Below are positions 47,891-60,010 of a stretch of 64,000 nucleotides of DNA, piece by piece. Position 1 is the first letter of the stretch, and every line of letters begins with the position of its first letter. Position numbers and translations under genes: made by a program. Source of the DNA: Calliopum simillimum. Lineage: Eukaryota; Arthropoda; Insecta; Diptera; Lauxaniidae. The DNA is taken from assembly GCA_951812925.1 (NCBI GenBank), contig OX638368.1, forward strand, positions 122,783,309 to 122,847,308, read 5' to 3'. The notes beneath the pieces were generated by a model that was not told the origin of the DNA, ran no database searches, and saw only the letters and a list, made by a program, of their open reading frames with translations.

Positions 47891-49205
47891 TATCTTATTG
47901 CTTGTCCCGTACAAACACAATATTTATTTTACTAAGATTTCTATTAATTTTTTTCTAATATTGTTGAGAAAACTCTTTAAAAATTATATATATGGGGACG
48001 GTCACCGTTGGTTACTGCTTTTCAGGGGGCTTTATTATGTATATTTTATTATTATATGAGTCATATCTCAAAACTATTATATAAAAATTATATGGTGTTC
48101 ATAAAGGGTCGTTCAAGTATAACGTAAGCATGTTTAGGTGGGGAGTGGTTAAAGATTTGCTTATTGTTGCTTATACAGGAGGGGAGGTCGACTAAATTCT
48201 TACGTAAGACAAATAAATTTCTAAATTAAGGTCTAACTTAAGCCCTTAAAATTGATTTAAATTTTATATAATTAGAAAAATAATTTAATTCCTGAATTCT
48301 TGTTCGTATTTGAAAAACTGCTTACGTCTTATCATAAGAGAGGGGTTCGTGTTCACGATTTGTTAATTTTTGCTTATATCATTGAAAATCTGCTTACGTA
48401 ATGCTTAAACAGCATCTATGTAACTTATGGACACATCCCAAAGGCGTGATTCACGGAATCTGGGGTTATGTGAAACGACTTGTGAGTCAAAAAGGTCGAA
48501 GTCGAAGAAAAGGTGCCGTAATCAAAAACGCAAAAAATTTCGCGACCTAGCAGCCACTTTAGTACCCTCTACGAGAATTTTTTTCATCTCTGAATCAGAA
48601 ATAAGTAGCTTAAAAAATTAAAAATGTTCAGCCATGAGCCTATCCCAGGAATATCAAAAGTTCATTAAATTTCAGTTCATGGCCATCAAGTAACATGCAA
48701 GAAACACGCTTGGGATAATCATAGTGTTGTGTTTTCATTTAAAAAATGATTTAAAGCTAATTAAATATACATGTATTTCGTACGAGTCCCGTACAAACGA
48801 AAATGTCCCGTACAAACAAATTAATTTTTATTTAATAACTCTCATTTAAATAAATATTTTTTCAAACTTTTATTGTTTTACTATACCATGACCCTTAGTC
48901 TAACCAAAAATAATTTTGCTAATTTTAAAAGCTTACTAATTGAGCTAAAAACTTGCTTCAAAGTCAAAAAATGGAAAGTATGGTAGATTTTGGCTGTCCC
49001 GTACAAACGAACTTCTTTTCTTATTAATTACTCCCTATCTATAAATATTATTAAGAACAAATAATTGGTTTTAATAGGTCTACGTCACACAAAATAAATG
49101 TACTAGATGCTTTTTTTGATAACATTCTGGTTTGTCTTTAATTTATGGTTTAAACTCAAAAAATGCGTACGATTTGTCCCGTACCAACCGTGGAATGCTC
49201 CATAG

Positions 49206-51192
49206 GCAGAGTGATGTGTTGAGCATAAAATTATGATAACTTATGAACGGTGAGTCACACGTTTAAAGTAAAAACACTTATTTATAGGGAACTACTTGCA
49301 TTATAAGCTACATATTTTTTGTATGACCTACAGCTTAGGAGATATTTTTTGAACAATCCTGAAATTTAGAAAAAAAAAATCGTTTTTTCAAAATATCTCC
49401 AAAACGGTTAATCCTAGAAAAAAAATTGTTCATGCATTTTGTAGTACGTTCAATTCCCTATCAAGGTTTCTCCAAACTGTTTTTTCGTCAGACTTGAAAA
49501 TCATTTAAAATTTAACATTGTAGTGCGCATAGGACAATATTTTTATACAATATTTTCCAAATGTTTTTATTGAATACTTTTAAATTGTTTTTTAAATTTT
49601 TCACTTAAAATTTTGTTAGTGTTTATTAAGTTCATTAAACAACATTTTCCAAACATTTTTATATTTAATCGACAATCTTATCAACTGACCTAACGTGTCA
49701 GTTATGATTCAAATGCCTTGTGTTTTACTGAGCTCGATAAGTCATTGAAAAAATAAAATAAAAAATTTTTCGAAAGTTTCGAAAACGATTATAAAAACTT
49801 TTGGAAATAAACATTTTTCTAAAGCAATTGTAAAAATTCTAGAAAAATAACATTTTCCAAACGTTTAAAAAGCGTTAAAATTGAAAAGGTCATAAAATTG
49901 TTTGTTGGGTTTGCTTACATCCAAAATGCACAAGTAATGCCAATATTTTTTTAAAATTTTTAAATGTTATTTTTTTTACTTATAATGGCCTAATAATCAA
50001 AATAAGTGAAAATTATTTGATTTGCAAAAAAACATTTCAAATTTATGGACCTATGCAGGGGAAATTTGAGATTGAAAAATAAACACTTCTATGTTTTGCC
50101 CAATATTTCCTAAGCAAACTCGGAAACGGACAATCTAGCAACTTCAGTAAAATCTTAAAAAATAAGACCCGGAAACCATCCAATAGTCCATGGTATCTAG
50201 ACCGGAATAAGCAAACCGTCGTACTAAAGCAAGACAACAAAAAAATTGTAGCTGCTATTCCCCTGAATACTGGACAGATAGTAACTGAAAAATGGTACTC
50301 CAAAAGTTTACGAAAATTTATTGGGCAACCAAAAAATGCATCGCTACTCTTTCATCACTGCTGAAGTAACACACAGTTTTATTGCGGTCTTTGGGCTCGA
50401 AGAAATTTTTCCAGCAGTAGAGAAGATAAAAATAAATAAATAAAAATATTTTCCTGTTTTTCCTCCAACCAACTCAGTCAACTTTTGTCAGTCCCCTCGT
50501 ACATGTAGTCATTTAATTCATTCCACTGCATATTGGGTCAACTGACCGGTTTTGCTGTGCGAAAGTAAAATTTTACAAATTATTTGATTAGGAAAACTTT
50601 AAAATATAGAAAAGTGCATGTTGTTTGTGTTAAAAATTAAATATCGTCTGATAGAGCTCAGTCAAAGTAATTTTATTGGCATTTATTAGCAAACTTGTTT
50701 GCGTTTCTGCTTGCAAAATTACAAGTGCTGGTTCTTAAAATTTGGTAAGTAAATGGAAAATGTTGAATTAAGTAGGCGTTTTTTTATTCCAAAAAAAAAA
50801 AAAAAAAACGCTTATTAAAAATTTTAATTTATGCAGCCTTTTAAAGCCTTTAAAGATATGTAAATAACAAATTTGGATATTATGAGTTTATTTCAATTAA
50901 GTTCAAAAGCGATTTTATGCATTTCGCGAGTAATACCATTTGTTTCTAGGCTACCAAACCATAAAAAATACAAGTTATTTGAGATTTGACTGATAAAATC
51001 CACAAAGCAAAAGAGTTGCTTTATAACAAATATTTAACAGAAAAAGTTCATACCAAGTGTTGAAATTGATTTTTTTAATTTTTGTCATCAGAAGGCTAAA
51101 TGGTCACAAAATGAGTACTTTTTTTCAACCAATATCATTATTCTTACTCATACACGAAGAAAAAAATAGTACTTGCTCCTTTATTTCTCATA
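49206..51192. other. Unannotated stretch
   Basis: Repeated ACATTTTCCAAAC words at 49540-49870 suggest an old repeat. A MITE of the ACGGAGA type may begin near 51155. No exons recognised. Confidence 0.35.
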
Positions 51193-51299
51193 GGGGGTTA
51201 TCGTGAATCAAGATTCCCGGGGAATTTTCTTAAACTGCAATAGAGAATGCACGGTAGATTGAGAAAATTCCCCGGGAATCTTGATTCACGATAACCCCC
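51193..51299. repeat. Perfect 38-base-pair hairpin with 31-base loop
   Basis: Bases 51193-51230 (start GGGGGTTATCGTGAATC) are the exact reverse complement of 51262-51299. It is embedded in AT-rich sequence resembling the ACGGAGA-type MITEs. Confidence 0.95.
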
Positions 51300-51854
51300 A
51301 TAAATTTTTTCAGAATTTCAAGTCAGAATAGTGACAACTCCCCACTGAAGTAAATTTTACCTATAGTGCAGGCAAATTAGGTATTCATTTCTAATTTTGT
51401 TGAACATGCACGGATTTTGATCCGACAGGTCTCATTTTGTTTGTAATAAAATTTAAAACAAAACCAACACATTAGTTTTTTCCGGCCTTTCCCCAAAATT
51501 TCTTTAGTCCCCCGTGAACCCTCAAAATCGGATGAATTCAATAAAACTGTTCTAAAATGCTTAGAAATGGAAAGTTATGCTATTCACGTGGTTCTCTAAA
51601 TTGCTGAATCCAAATATAATTTTGGAAAATGAAAAAACTCAAAATTTCGCCCGGAAAACTGCGTACGTACCCATTTTAAGCACCAAAAATGGGAAAAAAT
51701 CGTTACAGGGTGTTTTAGCCTAGAAGTCTTGTTACATTGAATGAATTTATACGGTCGGTGTGGGATATTGTTTTTTATACTATAAAAAGTAAAGTTTACC
51801 AAACATTTTTTTTGTGTTTTTGATTTGTTTATTATTTTTTCGAATAATTTTTCA
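51300..51854. other. Unannotated stretch
   Basis: 51300-51370 shares TTTCAAGTCAGAATAGT with 13358-13378, so it is probably the rest of an ACGGAGA-type MITE. Otherwise nothing recognised. Confidence 0.35.
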
Positions 51855-53103
51855 CACACTGGGCCTGAAGGAGTGACAGGTATGACAAAAATGACAAGGT
51901 AAACCGCAAGCGTACTTCGATTTGGTGTTGATTCTTGATGAAAAATGCGTTGGAATCAAAATCCTTTCTGATCCTATTCAAGAGTTATGCCTATTTTTCA
52001 CTTTTTATACACCTATCATATTTTGCATTCAAGCCATAAGAAAGTTTATATTATTATCCAAAATGTGTGTACATGAATGTAAATATGTTTATATATGTTT
52101 GTTTAGTAGTGTCCTAAGATGTGTTAGTGTCGATCGGATCTAGTTTCGGAGATACAGACATCGGAAGTTGGGGATATAGCTTTTCTAAAAATCTATATAA
52201 GTTGAAAACGGCTGCATTGATTTCCGAAATATGGGTGTCATATGAAAGGTAATTTTATAAGCTACAATATTAATTCAATTTTTTGAAATCTGGCTCGTAG
52301 TTTTCGAGATATTATGACTTTTCTGAAATTTGGACCAATTATTTAAAAAAAAACTGTTTTTTTTTTTCCAAAAAATCCGTTATTAACCTAGAATTTTATT
52401 AACATATTTATAAAGCTTAATTCATCCCCTTTAAAATGATATTGCACTTGAACAAAAAGTTTTGATATTAACCCTTTATAACCGAAAAAGTTAAAAATCA
52501 TTTTGATGAATTTTGGGTAGTTTTTAAATTTTTTTGATATGGTGTGTTCTTCTTGACAATATGAACATTAAAATGAATTTTAATTTTTTTTAACTGTGGC
52601 TAGAGAAGCCCGTATACTATAAGATTTAATCGATTAAAATTAATTTTAATGTTCATATTTTCAAAGAGAACACACCATATCAAAAAAATTTAAAAAACTT
52701 CCCAAAATTCATCAAAATGATTTTGTAATATCATTTTAAAGGGGATGAAAGCCGTTTTCAACTTATATAGATTTTTAGAAAAGCTATATCCTCAAATTCC
52801 GATGTCTATATTTCCGAAACCAGATCCGATCAACACTAACAAATTTTAGGACACTACTAAACAAACATATATAAACATATTTAGGTACATATACACACAT
52901 TTTGGACAATAATATAAACTTTCTTATGGCTTGAATGCAAAATAGGTGTATAAAAAGTGAAAAATAGGCATAACTCTTGAATAGGATCAGATAGGATTTT
53001 GATTCCAACGAATTTTCCATCAGGAATCGATACCATATCGAAGTACGCTTGCAGTTTACCTTGACATTTTTGTCATACCTGTCACCCCTTCAGGCCCAGT
53101 GTG
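51855..53103. mobile_element. 1.25 kb foldback element, TTCA flanks
   Basis: CACACTGGGCCTGAAGGAG and inverted CCTTCAGGCCCAGTGTG with arms of about 350 bases or more, pairing again in the centre (52530-52700). TTCA stands on both sides (51851-51854 and 53104-53107). No transposase; the frames at 51922-52143 and 52784-53020 are the same arm read on opposite strands. Confidence 0.82.
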
Positions 53104-53569
53104 TTCAATGATCACTTTCTCTCCACTCACGCTTGAAAAGTTGATGGAATATTTACGCGTGGAATGCATCAAATGATAGATCAAACATTTCTACGCACAT
53201 AAAAAACAACAAGCCTGCGCGAAAAAGTTACAAAATGATTTTGGTGAACATTCGAGTAATGCGTTTTAACTGTGCTGTATGGCATCACTGGCGGGGATTG
53301 GATTAATGGTCATATGCTCGGAGTTTGTGGATTAAATATAATAAATACAATGTCGAACAATTTATCAAGGTGGATAATATGCAAAAGCAGAGGTTACTCA
53401 TACGACATGTTAACTATAAACAGCTTTCAGTGATAAACTCTGTGATTAATGCATAATCGGACATTGAGAATTCTACCTTTAGAGCCTTAAGCTTTATGGA
53501 ATAAATTCTAATTACCAATATGTACACTCAAGGTGATCGTTAAATGGTTTTTTTTCAAATTTTAATGGT

Positions 53570-53760
53570 AGAAGATGAACGTGCCCATATTTTTTAATGA
53601 AAAAACAGGAAAAATTAACCAAAAACTAGTGACTCAAAATCCATATAAGTTGAATAGTTTAAATTTTGAAACAAAAATTTTTACCATATTTAAGAGCACT
53701 TTTTGGTTTTTAAAATGGTTTGGGATGCATCAAATATCATTTTACAGGACTTCCACTCCA
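53570..53760 (-). repeat. Dispersed repeat family A, 5' segment (reverse, diverged)
   Basis: GGTTTTTAAAATGGTTTGGG and CATATTTAAGAGCACTTTT correspond to the reverse complement of 29340-29400 (ACCGAAAAGTGG region). Confidence 0.5.
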
Positions 53761-53879
53761 ACTTAAACCTTTTTGATCTTTTTTTAATTCAATTTAAACC
53801 ATCACAAATCTAAATAAACTCTGCAAAAAAAGAACTTGATACAAATAGCTGCTGTAGGTGCAGAGATATATCATTTTAA

Positions 53880-54900
53880 GCCTGTTTTTGTGCAAAGTGG
53901 GAGGTGCTACTGCCCTAATTGGAAAAACGACTTCACAGCAAAACCGCTGCATCGATTTTTATTAAACTTGATATGGAGGTATGGTTGATACTAAGGAACG
54001 ATGGTACGACCTTCTTGTTTTCGATACAAAAAAAACGCTCTCACTAGTAAACCGTTATATTGATATTTATGAAATTTGGTATGGAGATAGGGTTAACACT
54101 AAGAAACGATAATATGACCATTAGACTGCTTCATAATTTTTGTTTGCTTCCGATTTGCTTTCCAACAAGTTTTTTTGTTAAAACGATAGAAACTAAAAAT
54201 TCTGGTGCAAGGAGAGCCCATAATATTAATATTTACTGGTTTGAAAAAGTACTCTTCTAAACACTTTTATACATATTTTGTGAAAGAGAAAACGCAGACA
54301 AATGAGACTGCTACTATTGGAAAAATCATAAAATTTTTCATAGTTTCAAAACGATTTTTAACTTTGAAAGCTTAAAAGCTACCAAATTTTTGTATGAAAA
54401 AATTTATGTTCTTTCCAATGGTAGCAGTCTCATTTGTCTGCGTTTTCTCTTTCACAAGATATGTACAAAATTGTTTAGAAGAATACTCTTTCAAACCAGT
54501 AAATATTAATATTATGGGCTCTCCTTGCACCAGAATTTTTAGTTTCTATCGTTTTAACAAAAAAACTTATTGGAAAGCAAATCGGAAGCAAACAAAAAAT
54601 AATGAAGCAGTCTAATGACCATTATGGTTTTAATTGGGATGGTGTCACGCCTCTAAATAAAAAAACACTCACACGGATAAGTCGCTGAATTGATTTTTAT
54701 AGACTACGGTATGGAGATAGAATGCACCTTAAGAAAGAATATTAAAAATATTTATCTTTAATTGGGCGGTGCCACGCCTCTCAATGAAAAATGGCGATAA
54801 GTTAAAACCTAAGCAAGAAATTTTAAAACTTTATGCTTTACATCGCAAACTTTTGTTTTAAAGTAAGCAGTGCCACGCCCCTAAAAAGCAATGCGCAGAC
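53880..54900 (+). repeat. Tandem-unit repeat family B, copy 2, split by a hAT-type element
   Basis: Units with GGTGCCACGCC, AAACCGCTGCATCGATTTT and TATGGAGATAGGGTTAACAC, homologous to 16925-17560. Interrupted at 54122-54614. Confidence 0.72.
54122..54614. mobile_element. hAT-type foldback MITE with 8-base target duplication
   Basis: TAGACTGCTTCATAATTTTT at the left, inverted copy at the right ending GAAGCAGTCTA. ATGACCAT is duplicated at 54114-54121 and 54615-54622; the unbroken family B copy has it once. The arms of about 220 bases pair almost completely. Eight-base duplications fit hAT transposons. Confidence 0.83.
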
Positions 54901-55026
54901 ATAGTCACTAATGAAAGTTTGTTTGCTTATGTTTACAGTTGCATGGCCTTTTTAAAGTCAAATCAAAATGGTCGAAGGTCAACGAAAAGTCTAGTTCTCT
55001 AAAATTTTATAATATACAGTGCACTC

Positions 55027-55157
55027 GCAATTATATTAACATCCCAAAATATAAACACCCCAAAAAATTAACAATTTTCCCCTACTCCAAAAACAAAAAG
55101 TCCAAAATATGAACATAATTTTGGTTTTAATTAATTTATATTATCGCGAGTGTACTG
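55027..55157. mobile_element. Short MITE with CAGTGCACTCGC ends
   Basis: CAGTGCACTCGC and inverted GCGAGTGTACTG, 131 bases, AT interior, preceded by TA. Such ends resemble pogo/Tc1-type MITEs. Confidence 0.6.
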
Positions 55158-55903
55158 TGAGATATATCAAAGAAAAACTTTTGGTACTCTGTGAACAAAA
55201 TTCCAAGCAACTTTAAATTTTTAAGCCACCCTAATAAAAAACTTTCAAAAAGCAGGAGTATCCTTTGAAAAGCAGAATAAATGGGCGTATGAATGATGCT
55301 CAATTATCTCCAAATGTTAAAATGATGACAACATGATTTTTTTTAATTTTTATGTTGAGTCGTAATTGGGCTTATGGGCTGAATTCTATTTTATTTTAAC
55401 CTTATTTAAGTTAAAGAGCTAAATCTGCACTGAAACATTATACGAAAAACAGGAAAATATTTAGTATGCCAATATCTGGCCCAAACCTATGATGGCTTTC
55501 GTCAAAGTCATGTATGCAAAGTAACCCAGTAGCAATGGGTAATAGCTAGCATAAGAGTTGGTAATAGCAAAAGTGAGGGTCTAACCTATTACCGCATCGC
55601 TGAATTTTAACACAGCGATGTCATTGAAAACTCAGATGTGAACAACTCGCATACAAGGGTGTAGGAGTGTATCAGCTCTTACCTATTCATATGCCAACTC
55701 CTATGACCTATTCACCTCTTACCTATTCATATTACTTTGAAGAACAAAAATTACATAACTAATTGAATATTTTTAAAAAATTATTTTTGATTGCAATTTT
55801 ACGTCTTTCGCCACAAAGATTCATCATATTGATGTAACTATAATTATTTTTATTTTACTAAATTAATTATAATTGAAAAATTGCAAGTTGAAAAACTTTT
55901 GTG
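55158..55903. other. Unannotated stretch
   Basis: Contains ACCTATTCATAT-type words repeated at 55680-55735; nothing else recognised. Confidence 0.35.
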
Positions 55904-55997
55904 TTTGGTCTGGGCCGGAGTTGAACCGAGGACCTCACGGTTGCTACAACTTTCAATCGCAGTGCCAGTCGCTAGACCACTGCTCCATCCTCGCGCT
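55904..55997 (-). repeat. tRNA-derived SINE or tRNA-like relic
   Basis: On the minus strand: GAGGATGGAGCAGTGGTCTA (A-box-like), then CCTCGGTTCAACTCCGGCCC (B-box GGTTCAACTCC). The interior is too long and unpaired for a clean tRNA cloverleaf, and an A/T-rich tail follows. Annotated as SINE-like. Confidence 0.5.
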
Positions 55998-56637
55998 CTT
56001 GCGAAGCTGACTTATTGACTTATTTTGTTTTTGCTAGTGGGCTATTACCAACTCGCTTACGTTTTTCATAACTAGAACAAAAGTAAACAAAAAAAAAATC
56101 GCAGCAATAATTGTCTTATTACCAACTCGCTGAAATATTCAGAACTTAAACAATCATCCTCGTCTCTTGCCCCGCAAGTTATTACCAATTCAATTGCCAT
56201 TTTCAGTATTGAATTCAATTGCTAGTGGGAAGCTTGACAATTGCATTGAGGTACTACACAATACATCAAGATAAAGCGCCAAGCATATGGATATGTACTT
56301 ATGCATATAAATCCAGCATATTGAAAATCTTGGGAAAAATTAATTTAATATTTTTGAACTGAAAATGATTTGCAAATTACTTAGTTGTTCAATATTTAAA
56401 TATCTTTTATTTGCAGCACTAATTTTCTACTTTTCACTTTCAATTGAATTAAAATTTTTAAATAAAAGTTACTAAATATTTTCTTTTTTTTTAACTGACT
56501 TTAATTAGTTCAATTTCTATTTTGTTTTTTTTTTTTATTATTTCAGCACAAGAAATTATCCTTTTGATTTGAGCGCAATTTACTTTCACTATCACTTTCG
56601 TTTTCGTTCACTTAAATTCGTTCCGCTATTTCTTTTG

Positions 56638-56674
56638 CGATCCGTTCAATATGAAATTTTCAACAACACTGAAT
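56638..56674 (-). promoter_or_regulatory. Initiator + DPE core promoter, start near 56670
   Basis: Minus strand reads ATTCAGTGTTG with the initiator adenine at 56670. GGATC falls exactly at +28 to +32, matching the downstream promoter element consensus RGWYV. No TATA box at -30. The following 150 bases (AGTGAACGAAAACGAAAGTG and similar) look like fly 5' leader sequence. It points left, the direction of the receptor gene. Confidence 0.5.
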
Positions 56675-57656
56675 ACAAAAATTCAACTTTTCCCACAAAC
56701 AAATTTGCATTGGCGCAATATCGCGTTGTTGTCGCCTATTTACTGTTTGCAACATAGTGCTGCGCTGCGCGGCGTCTAAAATGTTGTTTTTGGCAAAAAC
56801 CCTACCACCGTCAACAACAACATACGAAAGAAACAAAAACAAAAACAAAAACAAACATCAATCGAATGCCATCGGCAATCCGGCAAAAAAATGAAAATTC
56901 CCAAACAACAACCGCCTTGACCGACAGAACAGAACAAACTTGATTCGTGTGAAAGCGTCGGCAGTCGGAAAATTATTATTCTACTTTCAATCGCAGCAGC
57001 AACAGCAGCAGCGCCGCCGTCGTCTCATCGTATTTTCTCAGTCGCCATCGAAAGCATGTGTTTTTCATGCGATGAGCTTTTTTCTATTCAACGGGCATTA
57101 TTTCTTTATAGGTATTGCATTGTTTCTTTGGCAACATGTTGCTAGCAACAAACGCAGAGCTTTACGCTATTTATTTTGTACTTGTAAGCAAAACGAGTAT
57201 TTTTTATGAATGAAAGTTACAACAGCGAATGTTTTTGTTATAAAAAACCATAACAACAGCAGCAGCAGCAACCACAACAACACCAGAGTATAAGGTAAAC
57301 AATGACTTTTAAGACGAATAAAAAAACACTTTTGTATTTAGAACATCTAGGGTGCAGCACATTTTAATGAATAATAGGTACGCAGTCGGTCGCATTCATC
57401 AGTCAATTGTTGGTTTTCTTTTTGTGGTATCGAAAAAATTTACGCAAAACCATAAAAAAATGTATTGTTTTTGAAATGTTAACAGAAAACCCTACCTATA
57501 CGGAATTGTAGGTTTTTAGGTCAGTGTTAGTCAGATCATCAGTCTATAAGTATAAGGGTTATTTTCGAGCGAAAGTGCTGTGGTTTCTAGCAGAATCTAG
57601 CATTTTTGTCACAATTTTACACTGATGACTCAAGACTTATTTTAAAGAAAACTGAA
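56675..57656. other. Non-repetitive upstream region with CAG/CAA-rich runs
   Basis: CAGCAGCAACAGCAGCAGCG near 56992, CAACAGCAGCAGCAGCAACC near 57253 and CGGTCGCATTCATCAGTC near 57386, higher GC than elsewhere and no transposon ends. Likely promoter-proximal or 5' leader sequence of one or two genes. No coding exon could be supported. Confidence 0.4.
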
Positions 57657-57807
57657 CCCAGTGTGCCAGACGGTTCAAATCTTCGCTTTTTTATCCGTTA
57701 CGGATCCGTTACTGATCCGTTTGCGGGAGAAATTCCAAAAAAAAAAACGATTCGCTTTTTTTTTAGGAATCTCTCCCGCGAAGATATGAACCGTCTGGCA
57801 CACTGGG
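57657..57807. mobile_element. MITE with CCCAGTGTGCCAGACGGTTC ends (151 bases)
   Basis: Perfect 21-base terminal inverted repeats; the right copy ends GGCACACTGGG. The centre has TTACGGATCCGTTACTGATC and two GCGGGAGA/TCTCCCGC inverted words. Confidence 0.82.
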
Positions 57808-57841
57808 AAATAAGCGTTTGATAGCTGAATTTTTTTTTTTA

Positions 57842-58155
57842 AGGCGTTATACGCCAGACAGACGACAGCTTAAATCTAGATTATAGACGTAATAATGCGA
57901 ATTCTTTTATTGCATGATTTTAGGCATTTGACAGTTCAGGGGCCAAAAAATTCTAAAACATCAAAAACAAGAATAATAGTGAGTTAAGCATCAGAAAAGC
58001 TAATTAGATTTTTTTGGACCCTGAATTGGGGAATTTTCTTTTAGTCAATGTCTATGAAATATGAATTTAAAAAATGCCTAAAATCATGCAATAAAAAGAT
58101 TCACATTATTACGTCTATAATCTAGATTTAAGCTGACGTCTGTCTGGGGCATTAC
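57842..58155. mobile_element. Foldback MITE (about 314 bases)
   Basis: CCAGACAGACGACAGCTTAA and TAATCTAGA-like arms recur inverted at the right (AGCTGACGTCTGTCTGG). Arms of about 95 bases carry TTATAGACGTAATAATG and GCATGATTTTAGGCAT. Confidence 0.78.
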
Positions 58156-59499
58156 TTTCTTAAATAAAGTATTTATATTTTATGGCACTGACTTTTCGGC
58201 TTAGGGTTTCGGAGTCGATTTCGAGTAATCATGACCTACTAAATACGAAAATAATATCAGATTTACCGAATTGACGTAAGTTATCCAGATATCCTTGTTT
58301 AAAAGTTCAAAAATAGCTGTTATGAGGGATATTTGATGTAGTGCAACAGTAGACAGTGTAATAAATTTTTGTTATTGAAATCGAAAAGACCTAACCTTTC
58401 TCATTAAAACTTACCTATTAAATTTTCCGATTAGACCCCTTACTTTCCAAGTAATCAACTATTGAAGTAATGGTATTTCAACTCAATGCAAAGGACTCTT
58501 TTTTTCTTTTTTTTTGTGTTGCCTTAGTTTTTTTTTTTTTTTTTTTTTTTGACCGCTCCACGCAAGTGCCAATCGAAGTAAAATCGTAAAATCGACTTGC
58601 GATTTGAATTATTTTTTCAGCCTACTTTTATAAAGAGAACGCATGATTTGGCGTTTGAAATATTACGTAATATCAAGTTGCCTCTCTTGTACCTTAACGC
58701 AAAGTCGTAGTTCCTAGCACAGATTATTTTTCTTCTTTGCAAGAGTAATATTGTATGCTTGGTTTCCAAAACAAAAAAATGTTAAAAAAGTCATTGGATA
58801 GTATGGAGGGCACTCCCCAAGTACGTAAATAATGATAATCGATACTAAATTAGAAAATATTAGTAGTTTTTTGAACACATGATGTAAAGTTAGCTGCGAG
58901 AGATACAAATTGGAGAGTCATATAGCTGCAAAAAAACTACCACCTTGTACTACTCTGGCGACAAGAGGGTCTTTTTGTCAAATGATTTTTCTAAAATTAG
59001 TGAAAAAATTGGGTGCTCGTAGGCGCTCGTTTGCTTCCTATGCTTGCTCACAGTAAGAGATTCTGAAAGTCCGAATGCTCTTAATTAAATTGCAGCCGTA
59101 GTTTGAAAGAAACCTTCTTGAAATTTAGTCATGTGAAAGATTTTTTCTTTTTTTTTAAAAAAAAAACATAGGAAGGTAAAAAAGGTGTACCCGGGCACGT
59201 TTTTTGTAGTTTAGTACTAAAATAGTATTGTAGTACTAGTACTTTTTACCATACACGAAAAATTTTTATTTTAAGCTTATAGCCTAATTCAATACCTTTC
59301 AAAGAGTGGCCTGAGCATGAAAATCGATTAAGAAATGTTCAAGTTATTGACAATTATTTGAGGAGAGTTTGTCGCAATTTACAGATTTTTCCACTCTTTG
59401 CACGCTTCCGCTTATCCTTTTCTTAAAGACTAGGCATGAAACGAAACCATGTACCAAATTTCAGCAAAATCGGAAGGGGTGTGAAAGATCTTGTTACGC
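58156..59499. other. Unannotated stretch with family G remnant
   Basis: 58340-58495 resembles part of foldback family G (GTGCAACAGTAGACAGTGTA, TTGAAGTAATGGTAT). A long T-run lies at 58530-58551. Nothing else recognised. Confidence 0.4.
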
Positions 59500-60010
59500 T
59501 AGGCATGGAATGGCTGTATTGCATTTTGGATTTTTTATTTATATGGGAGGTGCCACGCTCTTTTGTCCTAGTTCGCCTAGTTTTTGCTCAAAGTTTTCAT
59601 TTAATATTCTTACGTATAGTATCTCAGTAAAATTTGGACGGGTTGCTTCAAAAAACGCTTTTAGTATAGCATTTTTAAACTTGCTTATATGGGAGGTGTC
59701 ACGCCCTCCTGTCCGAGTTCGACTAGTTTTTGCTCAAAGTTTTAATTTAGTATTCTTAGGATTATCTCAAAAAACTCTTTCGGTATTGCAATTTGAAACT
59801 TTTATTTATATGGAAGGTGCCACGCCCCCCTGTCTGAGTTCGCCTAGTTTTTGCACAAAGCTTGAATTTTATATTCTAAGTATCTAAATGAAATTTGGAC
59901 GGCTTATCTCAAAAAACGCTTTCAGTATAGCATTTTTAAACTTTTGCTTATATGGGAGGTGCCACGACCCTTTGTCCGAACTCAACTTATTTTCGCTCAA
60001 AAGTTGCACT
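59500..60010 (+). repeat. Dispersed repeat family A, copy 3 (unit array only)
   Basis: Four units of 125-150 bases with ATATGGGAGGTGCCACGCCC, GAGTTCGCCTAGTTTTTGC and CTCAAAAAACGCTTTCAGTA. The terminal palindrome end is absent. Confidence 0.75.

Larger units (their letters stand above)
46513..49205. mobile_element. 2.7 kb element with GGAGCATTCCA ends and repeated GTCCCGTACAAAC motif
   Basis: TAGGGAGCATTCCAGTG at the left and its near reverse complement CGTGGAATGCTCCATA at the right. GTCCCGTACAAA(C) occurs six times in one orientation: about 46875, 47904, 48786, 48805, 48996 and 49176 (last with one change). A pogo-like element (47032-47890) is nested inside. Family unknown; no clear transposase. 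Confidence 0.5.

Noticed and set aside
48427..48621. Basic 64-codon frame (MDTSQRRDSRNL...) that might be a transposase end
   Set aside because: Alternative frame gives IHGIWGYVKR, slightly transposase-like, but too short and unsupported to annotate.
56940..57209. 89-codon plus-strand frame in the CAG-rich region
   Set aside because: Begins at a non-ATG-like context, low-complexity and then hydrophobic with no domain; fits 5' leader or promoter sequence better than a gene.
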